Source: Clostridium polynesiense
Lineage (GTDB): Bacteria; Bacillota; Clostridia; Clostridiales; Clostridiaceae
Assembly: GCF_000820705.1 (NCBI RefSeq)
Contig: NZ_CCXI01000142.1
Location: 62,001-126,000, forward strand
Direction: 5' to 3'
Length of the DNA: 64,000 nucleotides
Below the pieces are notes generated by a model. It saw only the letters and a list, made by a program, of their open reading frames with translations. It searched no databases and was not told the origin of the DNA. Position 1 is the first letter of the stretch; every line of letters starts with the position of its first letter. The translations under genes were made by a program, and so were the position numbers. Shown here piece after piece: positions 26,726 to 34,692 of the stretch.

Positions 26726-27611
26726 CTATTTTTCCTCCCTGTCATAATAGCTCATAAAGGTATCTTCTAAAGCTGGTTCTTCTATCCTTAAATCGCTTAA
26801 ATTAATCCTGCCCAGCTCTTTTATAAGCATATTTATATCTCCATTGAATAAGAAGGATATGAATTTTTCCTCCCTAAAAGTATTAGAGACACCACCCAGG
26901 TTTAGCAGTTTTTCTAAGCTGTCACCGCTGCTGAATTTCACCTTTACCGAATTAGCTCCTAAAAGTTCTTCAACCCTTTTAACCTCAACTATGCTTCCTT
27001 CTCTTATAATTGCAACCCTATGGCAGAATCTCTGCACTTCCATTAAATTATGAGAAGAAAAGAATATTGTAGTACCTTTTTTATTTTCCTGTAATAAAAT
27101 ATCAAAAAGCTTTTTCTGCATTAGTGGATCTAATCCATTAGTGGGCTCGTCTAGTATTAAAAGCTTAGGTTCATTAATAAGAGCTTGAATTATTGCTATC
27201 TTTTTTTTATTTCCTAAAGAAAGCTCTTCTACAAGCTTATTTTTTTCTACCTCAAAGATGCTGCACAGCTCCTGAAGCCTGTCTAAGTTTTTGCTTCCTT
27301 TAAAACTTTCTGCATATTTCAATTATTTCACTAACCTTCATATTTTTGTAATAGTTCACTTCACTGGGTACATATCCAAGCTGTTCTTTTATTATCCTGC
27401 TTTCCTTTACGCAATCTCTGCCTAGAATTTTCATGTTTCCTGAAGTAGGATAAATAAAATTAAGAAGTAATCTTATGGTTGTAGATTTACCTGCTCCGTT
27501 AGGGCCTATGAATCCGTAAAACTCTCCCTGATTAACCTGTAGGTTTACATCTTTAATACCTCTGCTTTTCCCATAATTTTTAGTTAAATTATTAGTTTCT
27601 ATAGCAAACAT
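26726..27611 (-). pseudogene. ABC-2 exporter ATPase, frameshifted
   Basis: The first frame (27300-27611) has the Walker A motif GPNGAGKST and runs to KVSEIIEICRKF-stop. The second frame (26726-27322) continues KYAESFKGSKNL and holds the signature-like ELSLGNKKKIAIIQAL, Walker B LLILDEPTNGLDP and the H-loop SSHN. Removing one base at or next to 27320 joins them as SEIIKYAESF and gives about 294 residues, normal for ABC-2 ATPases. The Walker A and B parts lie in different frames, so no active ATPase is made as the sequence stands. The binding site of the permease lies in its last codons. Confidence 0.8.
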
Positions 27612-27640
27612 AAGCCTTCTCCTTTCATAAAACCACTTTT

Positions 27641-27692
27641 ATTGACTTAGTGGTCAATAAAATTATATTACATCATTGACTATGAAGTCAAT
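27641..27692 (-). promoter_or_regulatory. ABC exporter promoter with two palindromic operators
   Basis: ATTGACTTAGTGGTCAAT (27641-27658) and ATTGACTATGAAGTCAAT (27675-27692) are two copies of TTGAC-N6-GTCAA, centred 34 bases apart. The second contains the minus-strand -35 box (TTGACT), which with TATAAT at 27662-27667 (spacer 18) makes the promoter; the first lies at the start site. The form suggests a TetR-family repressor, but none is encoded next to the operon. Confidence 0.75.
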
Positions 27693-27711
27693 AAATATAG
27701 TTTACTATTTT

Positions 27712-27755
27712 TATAAAAAATTAAACCTGACAACAGCTTTGAGCTGCTATCAGGT
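27712..27755 (-). terminator. Terminator after uppP
   Basis: ACCTGA-CAGC (27725-27737) pairs with GCTG-TCAGGT (27743-27755), with a three-base internal loop; on the minus strand TTTAATTTTTTAT follows. Confidence 0.8.
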
Positions 27756-27764
27756 CTATAATCT

Positions 27765-28583
27765 TTATTTTATAACATAGAAATAAGCTAAAACTAAAAT
27801 TCCCAGTGCTATTCTGTAGTATCCAAACACCTTGAAGTTATGCTTTTTAATATAATCCATAAGGAATTTTATAGCTACTATTGATACTATAAAAGCTACA
27901 AAGGAGCCTGCTGCCAATGCAGCCCACTCTATTCCGCTGAAGGCCATCCCAGACTTAAGCATTTTATATCCACTGGCTCCCAGCATAACCGGTACAGCCA
28001 GAAAGAAGGAAAATTCAGCAGCTATGTATCTGGAGGTTCCCAGAAGCACCGCTCCTATAATAGTTGCTCCGGATCTTGAGGTTCCGGGAATAAGAGCAAG
28101 CATTTGAAACATACCTATAAGAACAGCGGTTTTATAGCTTAAATCCGTCAGACTATTTATTCTTGGCCTCTTATTTCTATTTTCCAAAACTATAAATATA
28201 ACACCATAAATTATAAGCATTAAAGCTACTGTAGTCGGATTATACAGAGCCTCTTCTATAATATCGTCAAATAAAAATCCTATAACTGCAGCAGGAGCTG
28301 TAGCTATTATTATCTTTGTCCAAAGGTTTAGAGTTTCACTTTTTTCTACTGCGGTCTTTCTGGAGTCAAAAGGATTTAACTTTCTAAAATACAGCACTAA
28401 AACAGCCAATATTGATCCCAGCTGAATCACCACAAAAAAGGTGCTTACAAAGGCAGGTGAAAGCTGAAACTTGATAAAATCCTCTACTATTATAAGATGT
28501 CCTGTACTACTAACAGGAAGCCATTCGGTAATCCCCTGTACTATACCCAGTATAATGGCTTTCGACATTTCTACAAAATTCAT
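27765..28583 (-). CDS. uppP: Undecaprenyl-diphosphatase UppP (BacA)
   Basis: The 272-residue multi-helix membrane protein has both family motifs: [15 protein letters not shown] near residues 16-30 and [10 protein letters not shown] near 165-174. It dephosphorylates undecaprenyl diphosphate and so recycles the lipid carrier of cell-wall synthesis; extra copies give bacitracin resistance. GGGGG precedes the ATG. It has its own terminator and stands between the ABC exporter and the agr locus. Confidence 0.95.
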   Translation of the reverse strand: MNFVEMSKAIILGIVQGITEWLPVSSTGHLIIVEDFIKFQLSPAFVSTFFVVIQLGSILAVLVLYFRKLNPFDSRKTAVEKSETLNLWTKIIIATAPAAVIGFLFDDIIEEALYNPTTVALMLIIYGVIFIVLENRNKRPRINSLTDLSYKTAVLIGMFQMLALIPGTSRSGATIIGAVLLGTSRYIAAEFSFFLAVPVMLGASGYKMLKSGMAFSGIEWAALAAGSFVAFIVSIVAIKFLMDYIKKHNFKVFGYYRIALGILVLAYFYVIK

Positions 28584-28695
28584 TTAATTGTCCCCCTACT
28601 ATTTCAAGTAAATAAAATATCCGTCTGCTTTCTATTTTATTAAACTTTTTATCTTAAGTATACTATTATTTTGTTTTCTTTAGTATATATTTAGA

Positions 28696-29250
28696 TTAAT
28701 TTTTTCTCTTATTAAACATCAGCAGTGTGTTAAAGGTTATAATCCATAGGATTGTATTTGATATACTGCTGTATTTATTTAAAAATACCGCAGCAGCCAA
28801 AGATACAGAAGCCAGAATAGTGGCTGAATTTCTATTTTTATCTATGAGCTCTTTTTTTGTAAGAGGCATACTTGGGTTAATAACGGGAGCTTCATTCCAT
28901 ATACAGAATATCAGTATTAAGCTTAAAATTACCCTGGAGGATAAGTTTAAATATACATTATCACTTAAATGAATAACACTTCCCAGAAAAATTAAAGTAG
29001 CAGCAAAGCATTTAAGCTGTGTGTCCTCGTGATATCCTCCCATATAAGGCTTGGTTATTACCATGGTGGCTGCGGCAGTAAGCGCCTGAACTGGATAACC
29101 CATAATCATGTAAAGCGCTGTACTTCCCAGAATCTTTAAAAACTCATAAATTACTATTCTTAAAGTATATTCTATTTTCTCTTTTTCATCCTTAGTATAA
29201 TTATCGGCTTTAAAAATATATTCAGAAAATACACTAATTAATTTTCTCAA
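28696..29250 (-). CDS. agrB: AgrB-type peptide-processing membrane protease
   Basis: The 184-residue protein starts at TTG eight bases after GGAGG. It has the AgrB core TKPYMGGYHEDTQLKCFA, in which His74 and Cys81 match the catalytic His77 and Cys84 of Staphylococcus aureus AgrB, followed by several membrane helices. AgrB cuts the AgrD tail and closes the thiolactone or lactone ring. It is the last gene of agrD-agrC-agrB, 40 bases after the kinase. Confidence 0.9.
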   Translation of the reverse strand: MRKLISVFSEYIFKADNYTKDEKEKIEYTLRIVIYEFLKILGSTALYMIMGYPVQALTAAATMVITKPYMGGYHEDTQLKCFAATLIFLGSVIHLSDNVYLNLSSRVILSLILIFCIWNEAPVINPSMPLTKKELIDKNRNSATILASVSLAAAVFLNKYSSISNTILWIITFNTLLMFNKRKN

Positions 29251-29290
29251 TATTTATCCTCCTAATAATTATAATTAAGAATATTTTATA

Positions 29291-30562
29291 TTACTTTTTA
29301 TTAGGAATTTCTATCCTAAAATAAGTCCACTCCTTATTGCTATCCACAGTGATTTTTCCATTACATTTATTCATAATTTCTCTTACAATATTAAGACCGT
29401 AGCCTCTATCACCGGTTTTATTATCTTTAGTAGTAAAGGCAGCTTCAAACATATTATCCTGTATCTCCTTAGGAATCTCAGGTCCATTGTTCGTAATTAT
29501 GATAACGATACCACTGTAATTGTTATAGCTCTTGAATTTAATAATAGGATTTTCAACTTCCTTTAGAGCTTCAATAGAGTTGTTTACAATATTTGATAAG
29601 ACCTTAAGGAGGTCGTTATCTGATATATTGAGATGTTCATACTCTCCGCTGTCGTAAACCATAATGTCTATACCGGAGGCAACGGCAGAATTTAAAACTG
29701 ATGCCACCATAGGAGTAGACTCTATATTAATATTTAATGCTGTGGTTAAACTGTTATATCTGTTTACTATATTTTTCAGCATATGCCCCATTCTATCTAT
29801 CTTTCCCAGCTGATAAAGCCCATAGAGGCCGCTTATCTCACTGCCGTAATCATGCTTTAACTTCTTAAGCTCTGCTATTTTGTCATTTAAGGCAGCGTTA
29901 AGCATGGTCACTTCTCTTGCATTATCATTAATCTTTGCAAAGTAAACTATGGCAAACATGAAAGCAATCAGCCCTATCACATAAATACCGTTCTTCATTG
30001 ATAAAAACATCCCCTGGGCCTGCCAATAACTTCGGAGGGTATCTGCTATAATAAGGACGTAATTTAATTGAAGGACGAATATAAGCGAGGGTCTTATACT
30101 TTTTAGAGCAATTATCAGATCAAAAAATTGCTTTCTGAATAAGTATATCAATGCATATATCATCCAGGCAGGAATAAACACTAGAAAAATCAGGGAAAAT
30201 TCCTCACTAAATCCGGGATTGTATTTAAATATAACAGCTTTATATACTGAAAGTAATATATAAGATATGATAGTAAGCATTAAATGTGTTAAACCGAAGC
30301 CCAAAAGCCCGTCTATCATAGATTTTCTGTAAAATAACAGTATAAAAGTTAATGCAGTCAATATCATTATCAGGCTTCCGTAGGGAATTTCAATAATCCC
30401 ATGAGTAAATAGTATGGAGTTAGCAAATAGAAGTGTAATGAGAATGCCTTGATGGATTTTCGAGAGTTTATTTCCCTTAGAGGTGATATTATTACAAATC
30501 CACACAAATAATAAAGACTGGAGTATGGTGGTTAGTAAATCAAATATTGTTATAAGCAACAA
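29291..30562 (-). CDS. agrC: AgrC-like sensor histidine kinase (GHKL)
   Basis: The 423 residues have about six to seven N-terminal membrane helices (to about residue 210), a coiled region with the presumptive phospho-acceptor His237 in LKKLKHDYGSE, and a GHKL ATPase domain with N-box NIVNNSIEALKE and G-box GDRGYGLNIV. This is the AgrC layout, in which the membrane part senses the cyclic peptide. The start is TTG (30562) after AAGGG. It lies between agrD and agrB. The cognate LytTR response regulator (AgrA) is not in the window. Confidence 0.85.
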   Translation of the reverse strand: MLLITIFDLLTTILQSLLFVWICNNITSKGNKLSKIHQGILITLLFANSILFTHGIIEIPYGSLIMILTALTFILLFYRKSMIDGLLGFGLTHLMLTIISYILLSVYKAVIFKYNPGFSEEFSLIFLVFIPAWMIYALIYLFRKQFFDLIIALKSIRPSLIFVLQLNYVLIIADTLRSYWQAQGMFLSMKNGIYVIGLIAFMFAIVYFAKINDNAREVTMLNAALNDKIAELKKLKHDYGSEISGLYGLYQLGKIDRMGHMLKNIVNRYNSLTTALNINIESTPMVASVLNSAVASGIDIMVYDSGEYEHLNISDNDLLKVLSNIVNNSIEALKEVENPIIKFKSYNNYSGIVIIITNNGPEIPKEIQDNMFEAAFTTKDNKTGDRGYGLNIVREIMNKCNGKITVDSNKEWTYFRIEIPNKK

Positions 30563-30718
30563 AATCTTTCCCTTCTAAAGATATATAGATGTGAAATGAT
30601 GAAAATACCCTATATTTCTTTTAAATTCATAGTTCTTTTGTACATTAAAATTTCTTCTATCAGTATACTTAATCAACACCTATCTTCAGTGCTTTAATGT
30701 TTAATATATCCTATAAAT

Positions 30719-30850
30719 TTATCTTCTGTTCTTAATGCTTTGAGGCATGTCCTCTGTGCCTATTCCGGCATAGGACGCAGGTGCAGAGTAGATAATCAAT
30801 GCGGAAACACACAAAAGTGCCTTTCCTATAAGTCTGCATATGCTTTTCAT
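30719..30850 (-). CDS. agrD: AgrD-like cyclic autoinducer peptide precursor, 43 aa
   Basis: A 43-codon frame starts with ATG eight bases after AAGGAGG, the strongest binding site in this locus. The protein has a basic amphipathic N-terminus (MKSICRLIGKALLCVSALII), a short middle (YSAPASYAGIG) and an acidic-then-basic tail (TEDMPQSIKNRR). This three-part layout and the ExMPxS-type tail are those of AgrD pre-peptides. There is no Cys in the middle, so ring closure would use Ser26 (SYAGI or SYAGIG), giving a lactone rather than a thiolactone. It lies 156 bases upstream of agrC. The assignment rests on context and layout. Confidence 0.75.
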   Translation of the reverse strand: MKSICRLIGKALLCVSALIIYSAPASYAGIGTEDMPQSIKNRR

Positions 30851-30926
30851 CAAGAAACCTCCTTATTTATAAGTATATTTAACTATGCAACTATTATATA
30901 ATATATAGAACTTATTGGAAATATAA

Positions 30927-31538
30927 TTATACAAAAATCAACAATTTTTTAACTAAAAGGAATGTCAGGTGCCTGGCACCTGACATTTGAAACAAGCTAT
31001 TAAAGGATTTATCAATATATACCTCGTCATGCATTTTGCTTTGTATATTTTCTTTCCACTTATTATTATCTTGAAGATCAGAAAGCTCCATATTACACCA
31101 TTTTTCTACATCATCTCTATTTATACTGTATGAGCCGTCAGAAAAATTAAAGGTAATTATCTTTAAATTTTCTATTAAAGCAAAGCTGGCAGAAGCATTG
31201 TAAATTAATGAGGACTTTATTTTATCCATACCTATATCTTCAGCCGCTGCTTTATAATTAATTATATATTCCAATCTCTCTGAGTTTATTTCTGCAGTCC
31301 TTTGTATATCACTTAAAGGAAGGTTAGAAGTAAGATTAATTAAATTTGAGGCATCTCCCATGTATTTGCTTTTATACTTAATAACCCTTTTAAAATCATG
31401 AGTTTTTGCATCCTGCTGCTCTAATTCATACCTTTCAGCTTTTTCTTTCTGTCTGGGTTTTAAAACAAACTCTGTAATACTAAATAATGCTATACCAAAT
31501 ATTAAAAGTATTGCTATTAATATACCTCGTTTCTTCAT
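30927..31538 (-). CDS. DUF4825 domain membrane-anchored protein, 3' end altered by a REP copy
   Basis: The 203 residues begin with a membrane anchor (GILIAILLIFGIALFSITEFVL) and a DUF4825-like extracytoplasmic domain (YKSKYMGDASNLINLTSNLPLSDI). Its partner genes, a permease-prefix protein and PadR, are the usual company of DUF4825. The last 20 residues (MSGARHLTFLLVKKLLIFV) are encoded by REP copy D at 30961-30987 and the bases after it, so the original C-terminus was probably replaced or lengthened. Three bases separate it from the upstream gene, indicating translational coupling. Confidence 0.75.
   Translation of the reverse strand: MKKRGILIAILLIFGIALFSITEFVLKPRQKEKAERYELEQQDAKTHDFKRVIKYKSKYMGDASNLINLTSNLPLSDIQRTAEINSERLEYIINYKAAAEDIGMDKIKSSLIYNASASFALIENLKIITFNFSDGSYSINRDDVEKWCNMELSDLQDNNKWKENIQSKMHDEVYIDKSFNSLFQMSGARHLTFLLVKKLLIFV
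30961..30987. repeat. REP palindrome copy D, inside a reading frame
   Basis: Perfect 13-base arms (30961-30973 and 30975-30987) around T: AATGTCAGGTGCC and GGCACCTGACATT. It lies in frame in the DUF4825 gene and encodes MSGARHLT of its C-terminus. Confidence 0.9.
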
Positions 31539-31540
31539 AG

Positions 31541-32209
31541 TTATTTCACCTCATGGTTCTGTATAATCTTATAGGCTTTACTTACAATTAAAGGAATAAG
31601 CAGAGTTAAAAATGGTAATAGAAAGGAACTCGCTAGTACAGCAAATTGGTAAGGTCCCTGAATCCGTATAGGGCGAGAAAACCATATATTGCTTGCAAAT
31701 CTCACTGAGAAATTAAAACCTGTGGTAATAATTATGAAAACCCACCATATCAGCCAGGTAAATTTTTTTATTTTATAAATCTTCAAAGTATTTATGCTTG
31801 ATGTTTCTTCATAAAACTTTTTATCCTTTCTTGAATAAACCACCAGGCTTAACAGTCCCAATATTATTAATATTATTGCAAGGGAAATATTTATCATCAT
31901 TAATGAATAAGATAACCTTAAAGGTATGGTAATAATCCATAAAATTAATATATACAATATGCTAATCTGAAGCATTTCCTTTTTATAAGCATTTATGTAA
32001 ATCCTTTTACTTCCCGGAATATAATCTTCAACACTTCCTAAATCCTTAACCGCTTCCTTATAGGCTTTTTCATAAGTAAGACCTTGAGCCATGCTGTCTT
32101 CTATTCTCGCTTTAAGGTTTCCCGCTATTTCTTCCTTTAAATCTATTATTTCGTCGTTATTTTTATACTTGGAAAAAAGTTTATCCACATATGCATCTAC
32201 ATCCCTCAT
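31541..32209 (-). CDS. Permease prefix domain 1-type membrane protein
   Basis: The ATG at 32209 is favoured by AGGAGG seven bases upstream (a GTG at 32215 would overlap the site). The 222-residue protein has an N-terminal soluble domain (VDKLFSKYKNNDEIIDLKEEIAGNLKARIED...AYKEAVKDLGSVEDYI) of the permease prefix domain 1/DUF1700 kind and then five or so membrane helices. Such proteins are commonly encoded after PadR regulators and seem to be membrane partners of unknown role. It forms an operon with padR (10-base gap before) and DUF4825 (after). Confidence 0.75.
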   Translation of the reverse strand: MRDVDAYVDKLFSKYKNNDEIIDLKEEIAGNLKARIEDSMAQGLTYEKAYKEAVKDLGSVEDYIPGSKRIYINAYKKEMLQISILYILILWIITIPLRLSYSLMMINISLAIILIILGLLSLVVYSRKDKKFYEETSSINTLKIYKIKKFTWLIWWVFIIITTGFNFSVRFASNIWFSRPIRIQGPYQFAVLASSFLLPFLTLLIPLIVSKAYKIIQNHEVK

Positions 32210-32225
32210 AATCACACCTCCTGCA

Positions 32226-32564
32226 TTACTTTTTTTCTTCGATTAAAATATCAATTAAATCTCTGGCAGCCTGCCATGCCTGATAGCTGCTTTTATAATG
32301 GCTTATACCTTCTTCTTTTATTCTATAATATTTTCTTCTTCCCCCCTGAGTTTCACTGCCCCAGTAGGATTCTATCATTCCTTGAGCTTCCAGCCTTTTT
32401 AAACTTGAATATAAAGTAGGTTCTTTAAGCTCATAGCTTCCTTTTGAATCCTCCCGAATAGTTTTTATAATTTCATATCCATAACTGTCCTTTTCATATA
32501 ATACTCTTAGAATTATAGAATCAATACTTCCTCTAATAAGATCACTGCTAACATTATTCAGCAT
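32226..32564 (-). CDS. PadR-family transcriptional regulator
   Basis: The 112 residues show the PadR winged helix: ILRVLYEKDSYGYEIIKTI, LKEPTLYSSLKRLEAQGMIESYW and GGRRKYYRIKEEG, followed by a dimerisation helix. GGAGGAGG precedes the ATG. The promoter carries a palindrome between -35 and -10, so it probably represses its own three-gene operon. PadR proteins of this group usually respond to membrane or antibiotic stress; the inducer here is unknown. Confidence 0.9.
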   Translation of the reverse strand: MLNNVSSDLIRGSIDSIILRVLYEKDSYGYEIIKTIREDSKGSYELKEPTLYSSLKRLEAQGMIESYWGSETQGGRRKYYRIKEEGISHYKSSYQAWQAARDLIDILIEEKK

Positions 32565-32587
32565 TTAATCCTCCTCCTATTAATTAT

Positions 32588-32616
32588 AATATAAGACATA
32601 TTACTATGTCTGTCAA
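32588..32616 (-). promoter_or_regulatory. padR promoter with palindromic operator
   Basis: On the minus strand TTGACA (32611-32616), 17 bases and TATATT (32588-32593) form the promoter. The spacer holds AGACATA-GTAA-TATGTCT (32594-32611), a perfect seven-base inverted repeat suited to PadR autorepression. Confidence 0.75.
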
Positions 32617-32724
32617 TGTACTTTATCAAACATGTTTACTTTAGAAAGTTGGTCATAAAGCAAAATCCCGCACTAAATTCAATGGAATATAAGTTTATTG
32701 AAGTTACTCTTGAAAAAGAAGTGA

Positions 32725-32779
32725 AATAAAAAAGTTACATTAAATAGGGAAGATTAGTAATAACCCTATTTATGTAACT
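32725..32779 (-). terminator. Terminator after the 32,803-34,201 gene
   Basis: Arms 32733-32749 and 32764-32779 pair over 16 bases with one bulge (AGTTACAT against ATGTAACT, ATAGGG against CCCTAT); the minus strand continues TTTTTTATTTC. Confidence 0.8.
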
Positions 32780-32802
32780 ATTATTTTTAGATTTTTTCAT
32801 CA

Positions 32803-34201
32803 TTAGTGTTTTTTAGATTTATTTCCGGTTATTATATAAATAAATAATACAACAACAGATATCACCCCTGTTATTGATAGAAGAAAAGCTCCTGGGTTTA
32901 TTTGCCTTTCAATATTTTTCTTAACCTTATCCCCATCATTTATACTTTCATTCTTATAAACAGAAAATATGAGATCCTCCTTTGGAAGCTCTTCTAAAAC
33001 AGATTTATACTGCCTTTCTCCCTGTTTTTTTAAGTCTATAGTGCTTTCTATTACATAAGGCTGCTCTTTAGAAGTGTTTATGGTGAGAGTAAAATCTTTA
33101 AAGCTCCTCCAGTTTCTTGCAGGATTTAAAATATAATCATATCTGTAGACTGGGGTTCGGGTTTCTGTTTTATCCATAGTACCTAAAGCTTTATATTCTA
33201 CGCTTATCTTCTTTTCCTCACCGGGAGCAAAGCTCGTTTCATAAATCAGGACAAAAATCCTTTCATTGTATAGCGCCGATAAAATGTCCTTTTCTTTGGA
33301 AACGCCATTTCTATTTTTTGTCCCTTGTTCTACAGCCTGAGATACTATCTTAAAAAGCTCCTCAGAGGATAAAAGTTCAGAAATCTTTGGTTCTCCTTTA
33401 ATCATATCCATCAAGTAGTCCTTTGCCCTTACCTCCTTAGAAGATACTTCATAACTGAAGGATTTTTCTAATTTTGAAAGCTTATAATCTTTATATCCCT
33501 TTATCTCAAATTCTGGATCTTCACCTAAAACTAAAAATTCTAAAACATCACCCTGCCTAGTAAAAAGAAGTTAAGGTAGAGCCCTGAGGAAGGAATGTAC
33601 CTTCGTTAAAGCCCCTTGCGATTATTTTTGTCTTAAGAGGATCGTAAATTAAGCTTACTGCTGCATATATTTCATTTCCCTGAGATATTTTCACTGTATA
33701 AAGTTTGCCTACAGTGTTTTCTTTTATAAGTTTATTTTCTTGATTACTGCTGTTTATATCTTTTAATATATTTTCAAAATCATATGGATTTACCGGTTCT
33801 TCTTCCTTATCAGTATGATTATACTCTAAAGTTTTTCCTGAAAGGAGCCTGTATGGCAGCTTGCCTCCTTGTGTTTTAACTATAATATCCTCTTCATTAA
33901 GCTCCGTAGCTTTGCTTATAAAAGGAAAAGCCATCTGTACATTGATTTCCTTATTTTCCTTATTAATCATACCGTACTCTGCTATTACTTTGGCAAGCCC
34001 CTGCTTCGGAGAATTTATTTCTTCATTCATATTAAAAGTAAGATTTTCATGCACAACCTCCACAGGACAGTCTTTATCCACAAATAATATTTCTGACGCT
34101 GCTTTTCCTCTCAAGTAAGTAGGAGCAGAATTTGCAGAAGCTTCTATCCTTAGAAAAGAGCTGGTAATAATAAAAAAGCATAAAAACAAAAGTCTTTTCA
34201 C
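32803..34201 (-). pseudogene. Exported, C-terminally anchored protein of unknown family, frameshifted
   Basis: The frame 33557-34201 starts with a signal peptide (MKRLLFLCFFIITSSFLRIEASA) and ends LTSFY-stop. The other frame runs from before 33557 to 32803 and continues TRQGDVLEFLVLGEDPEFEIKGY. Removing one A from the five-A run at 33562-33566 joins them as TSFTRQGD and gives 465 residues. The second part is beta-rich and ends in a membrane helix (AFLLSITGVISVVVLFIYIIT) with a basic tail. I do not recognise the family. The product would be a surface protein held by its C-terminal helix. The break may be real or a homopolymer error. Confidence 0.7.
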
Positions 34202-34268
34202 CTTTTCACCTCCAATAAATCAAATTTAAAAAAACTATATTATAAAGCAATATTTTACCTAAACTTAT

Positions 34269-34556
34269 TTAGAACAGCCTTTTTAATATACTTACCTCTG
34301 AATCTCCTTCAGAGAAATCCGCCATTAAGGGAACAAGGCGTTTAAAATGATCTGAATTCATATGCTTGTCAAGATCCTCTTGGCTTTCCCAGGCTTCAAC
34401 CATAGTAATTTTACCGGGATCCTTAATATCCTGATAAGCTTCATAGCTTATGCAACCCTCCTCTTTGACGGTTTTCTCCACCATCTCTTTAGTAAGCCTA
34501 AGTACCTCCTGAAGTTTATCCTCTCTAACCCTCTTTACTGCTATAACCTTAATCAT
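34269..34556 (-). CDS. Antibiotic biosynthesis monooxygenase (ABM/YgiN-type) domain protein
   Basis: The ATG at 34556 follows GAGGGGG and gives 95 residues; the frame is open to 34571. The sequence IKVIAVKRVREDKLQEVLRLTKEMVEKTVKEEGCISYEAYQD...VEAWESQEDLDKHMNSDHFKRL is a single ABM ferredoxin-like domain, as in small quinol monooxygenases. Its substrate is unknown. REP copy E separates it from the amidohydrolase upstream, so it may have its own promoter. Confidence 0.85.
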   Translation of the reverse strand: MIKVIAVKRVREDKLQEVLRLTKEMVEKTVKEEGCISYEAYQDIKDPGKITMVEAWESQEDLDKHMNSDHFKRLVPLMADFSEGDSEVSILKRLF

Positions 34557-34651
34557 TTTAATCCCCCTCATTTTTCTTTAATTACATCTTTTCTTTATTT
34601 TACCATATTTGTAAAGAAGATTAATCTATATTTCAGTATACATAAAAAAAT

Positions 34652-34692
34652 TGTCAGGTGCCTGGCACCTGACATTATGTTCGCATAGATAG
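34652..34692. repeat. REP palindrome copy E, likely terminator
   Basis: TGTCAGGTGCC (34652-34662), T, GGCACCTGACA (34664-34674). On the minus strand it is followed by ATTTTTTTATG, a good terminator for the amidohydrolase ending at 34693. The right flank TTATGTTCGCAT also follows copy J and, inverted, precedes copy K. Confidence 0.88.

Noticed and set aside
28696-30850. Lantibiotic or bacteriocin locus instead of agr
   Set aside because: The AgrB His/Cys motif and the GHKL AgrC-like kinase fit agr; no LanM, LanB or peptidase-containing exporter is near.
34362-34688. Plus-strand 108-codon frame over the monooxygenase gene
   Set aside because: It lies antisense to a clear gene, has no binding site and runs through REP copy E.
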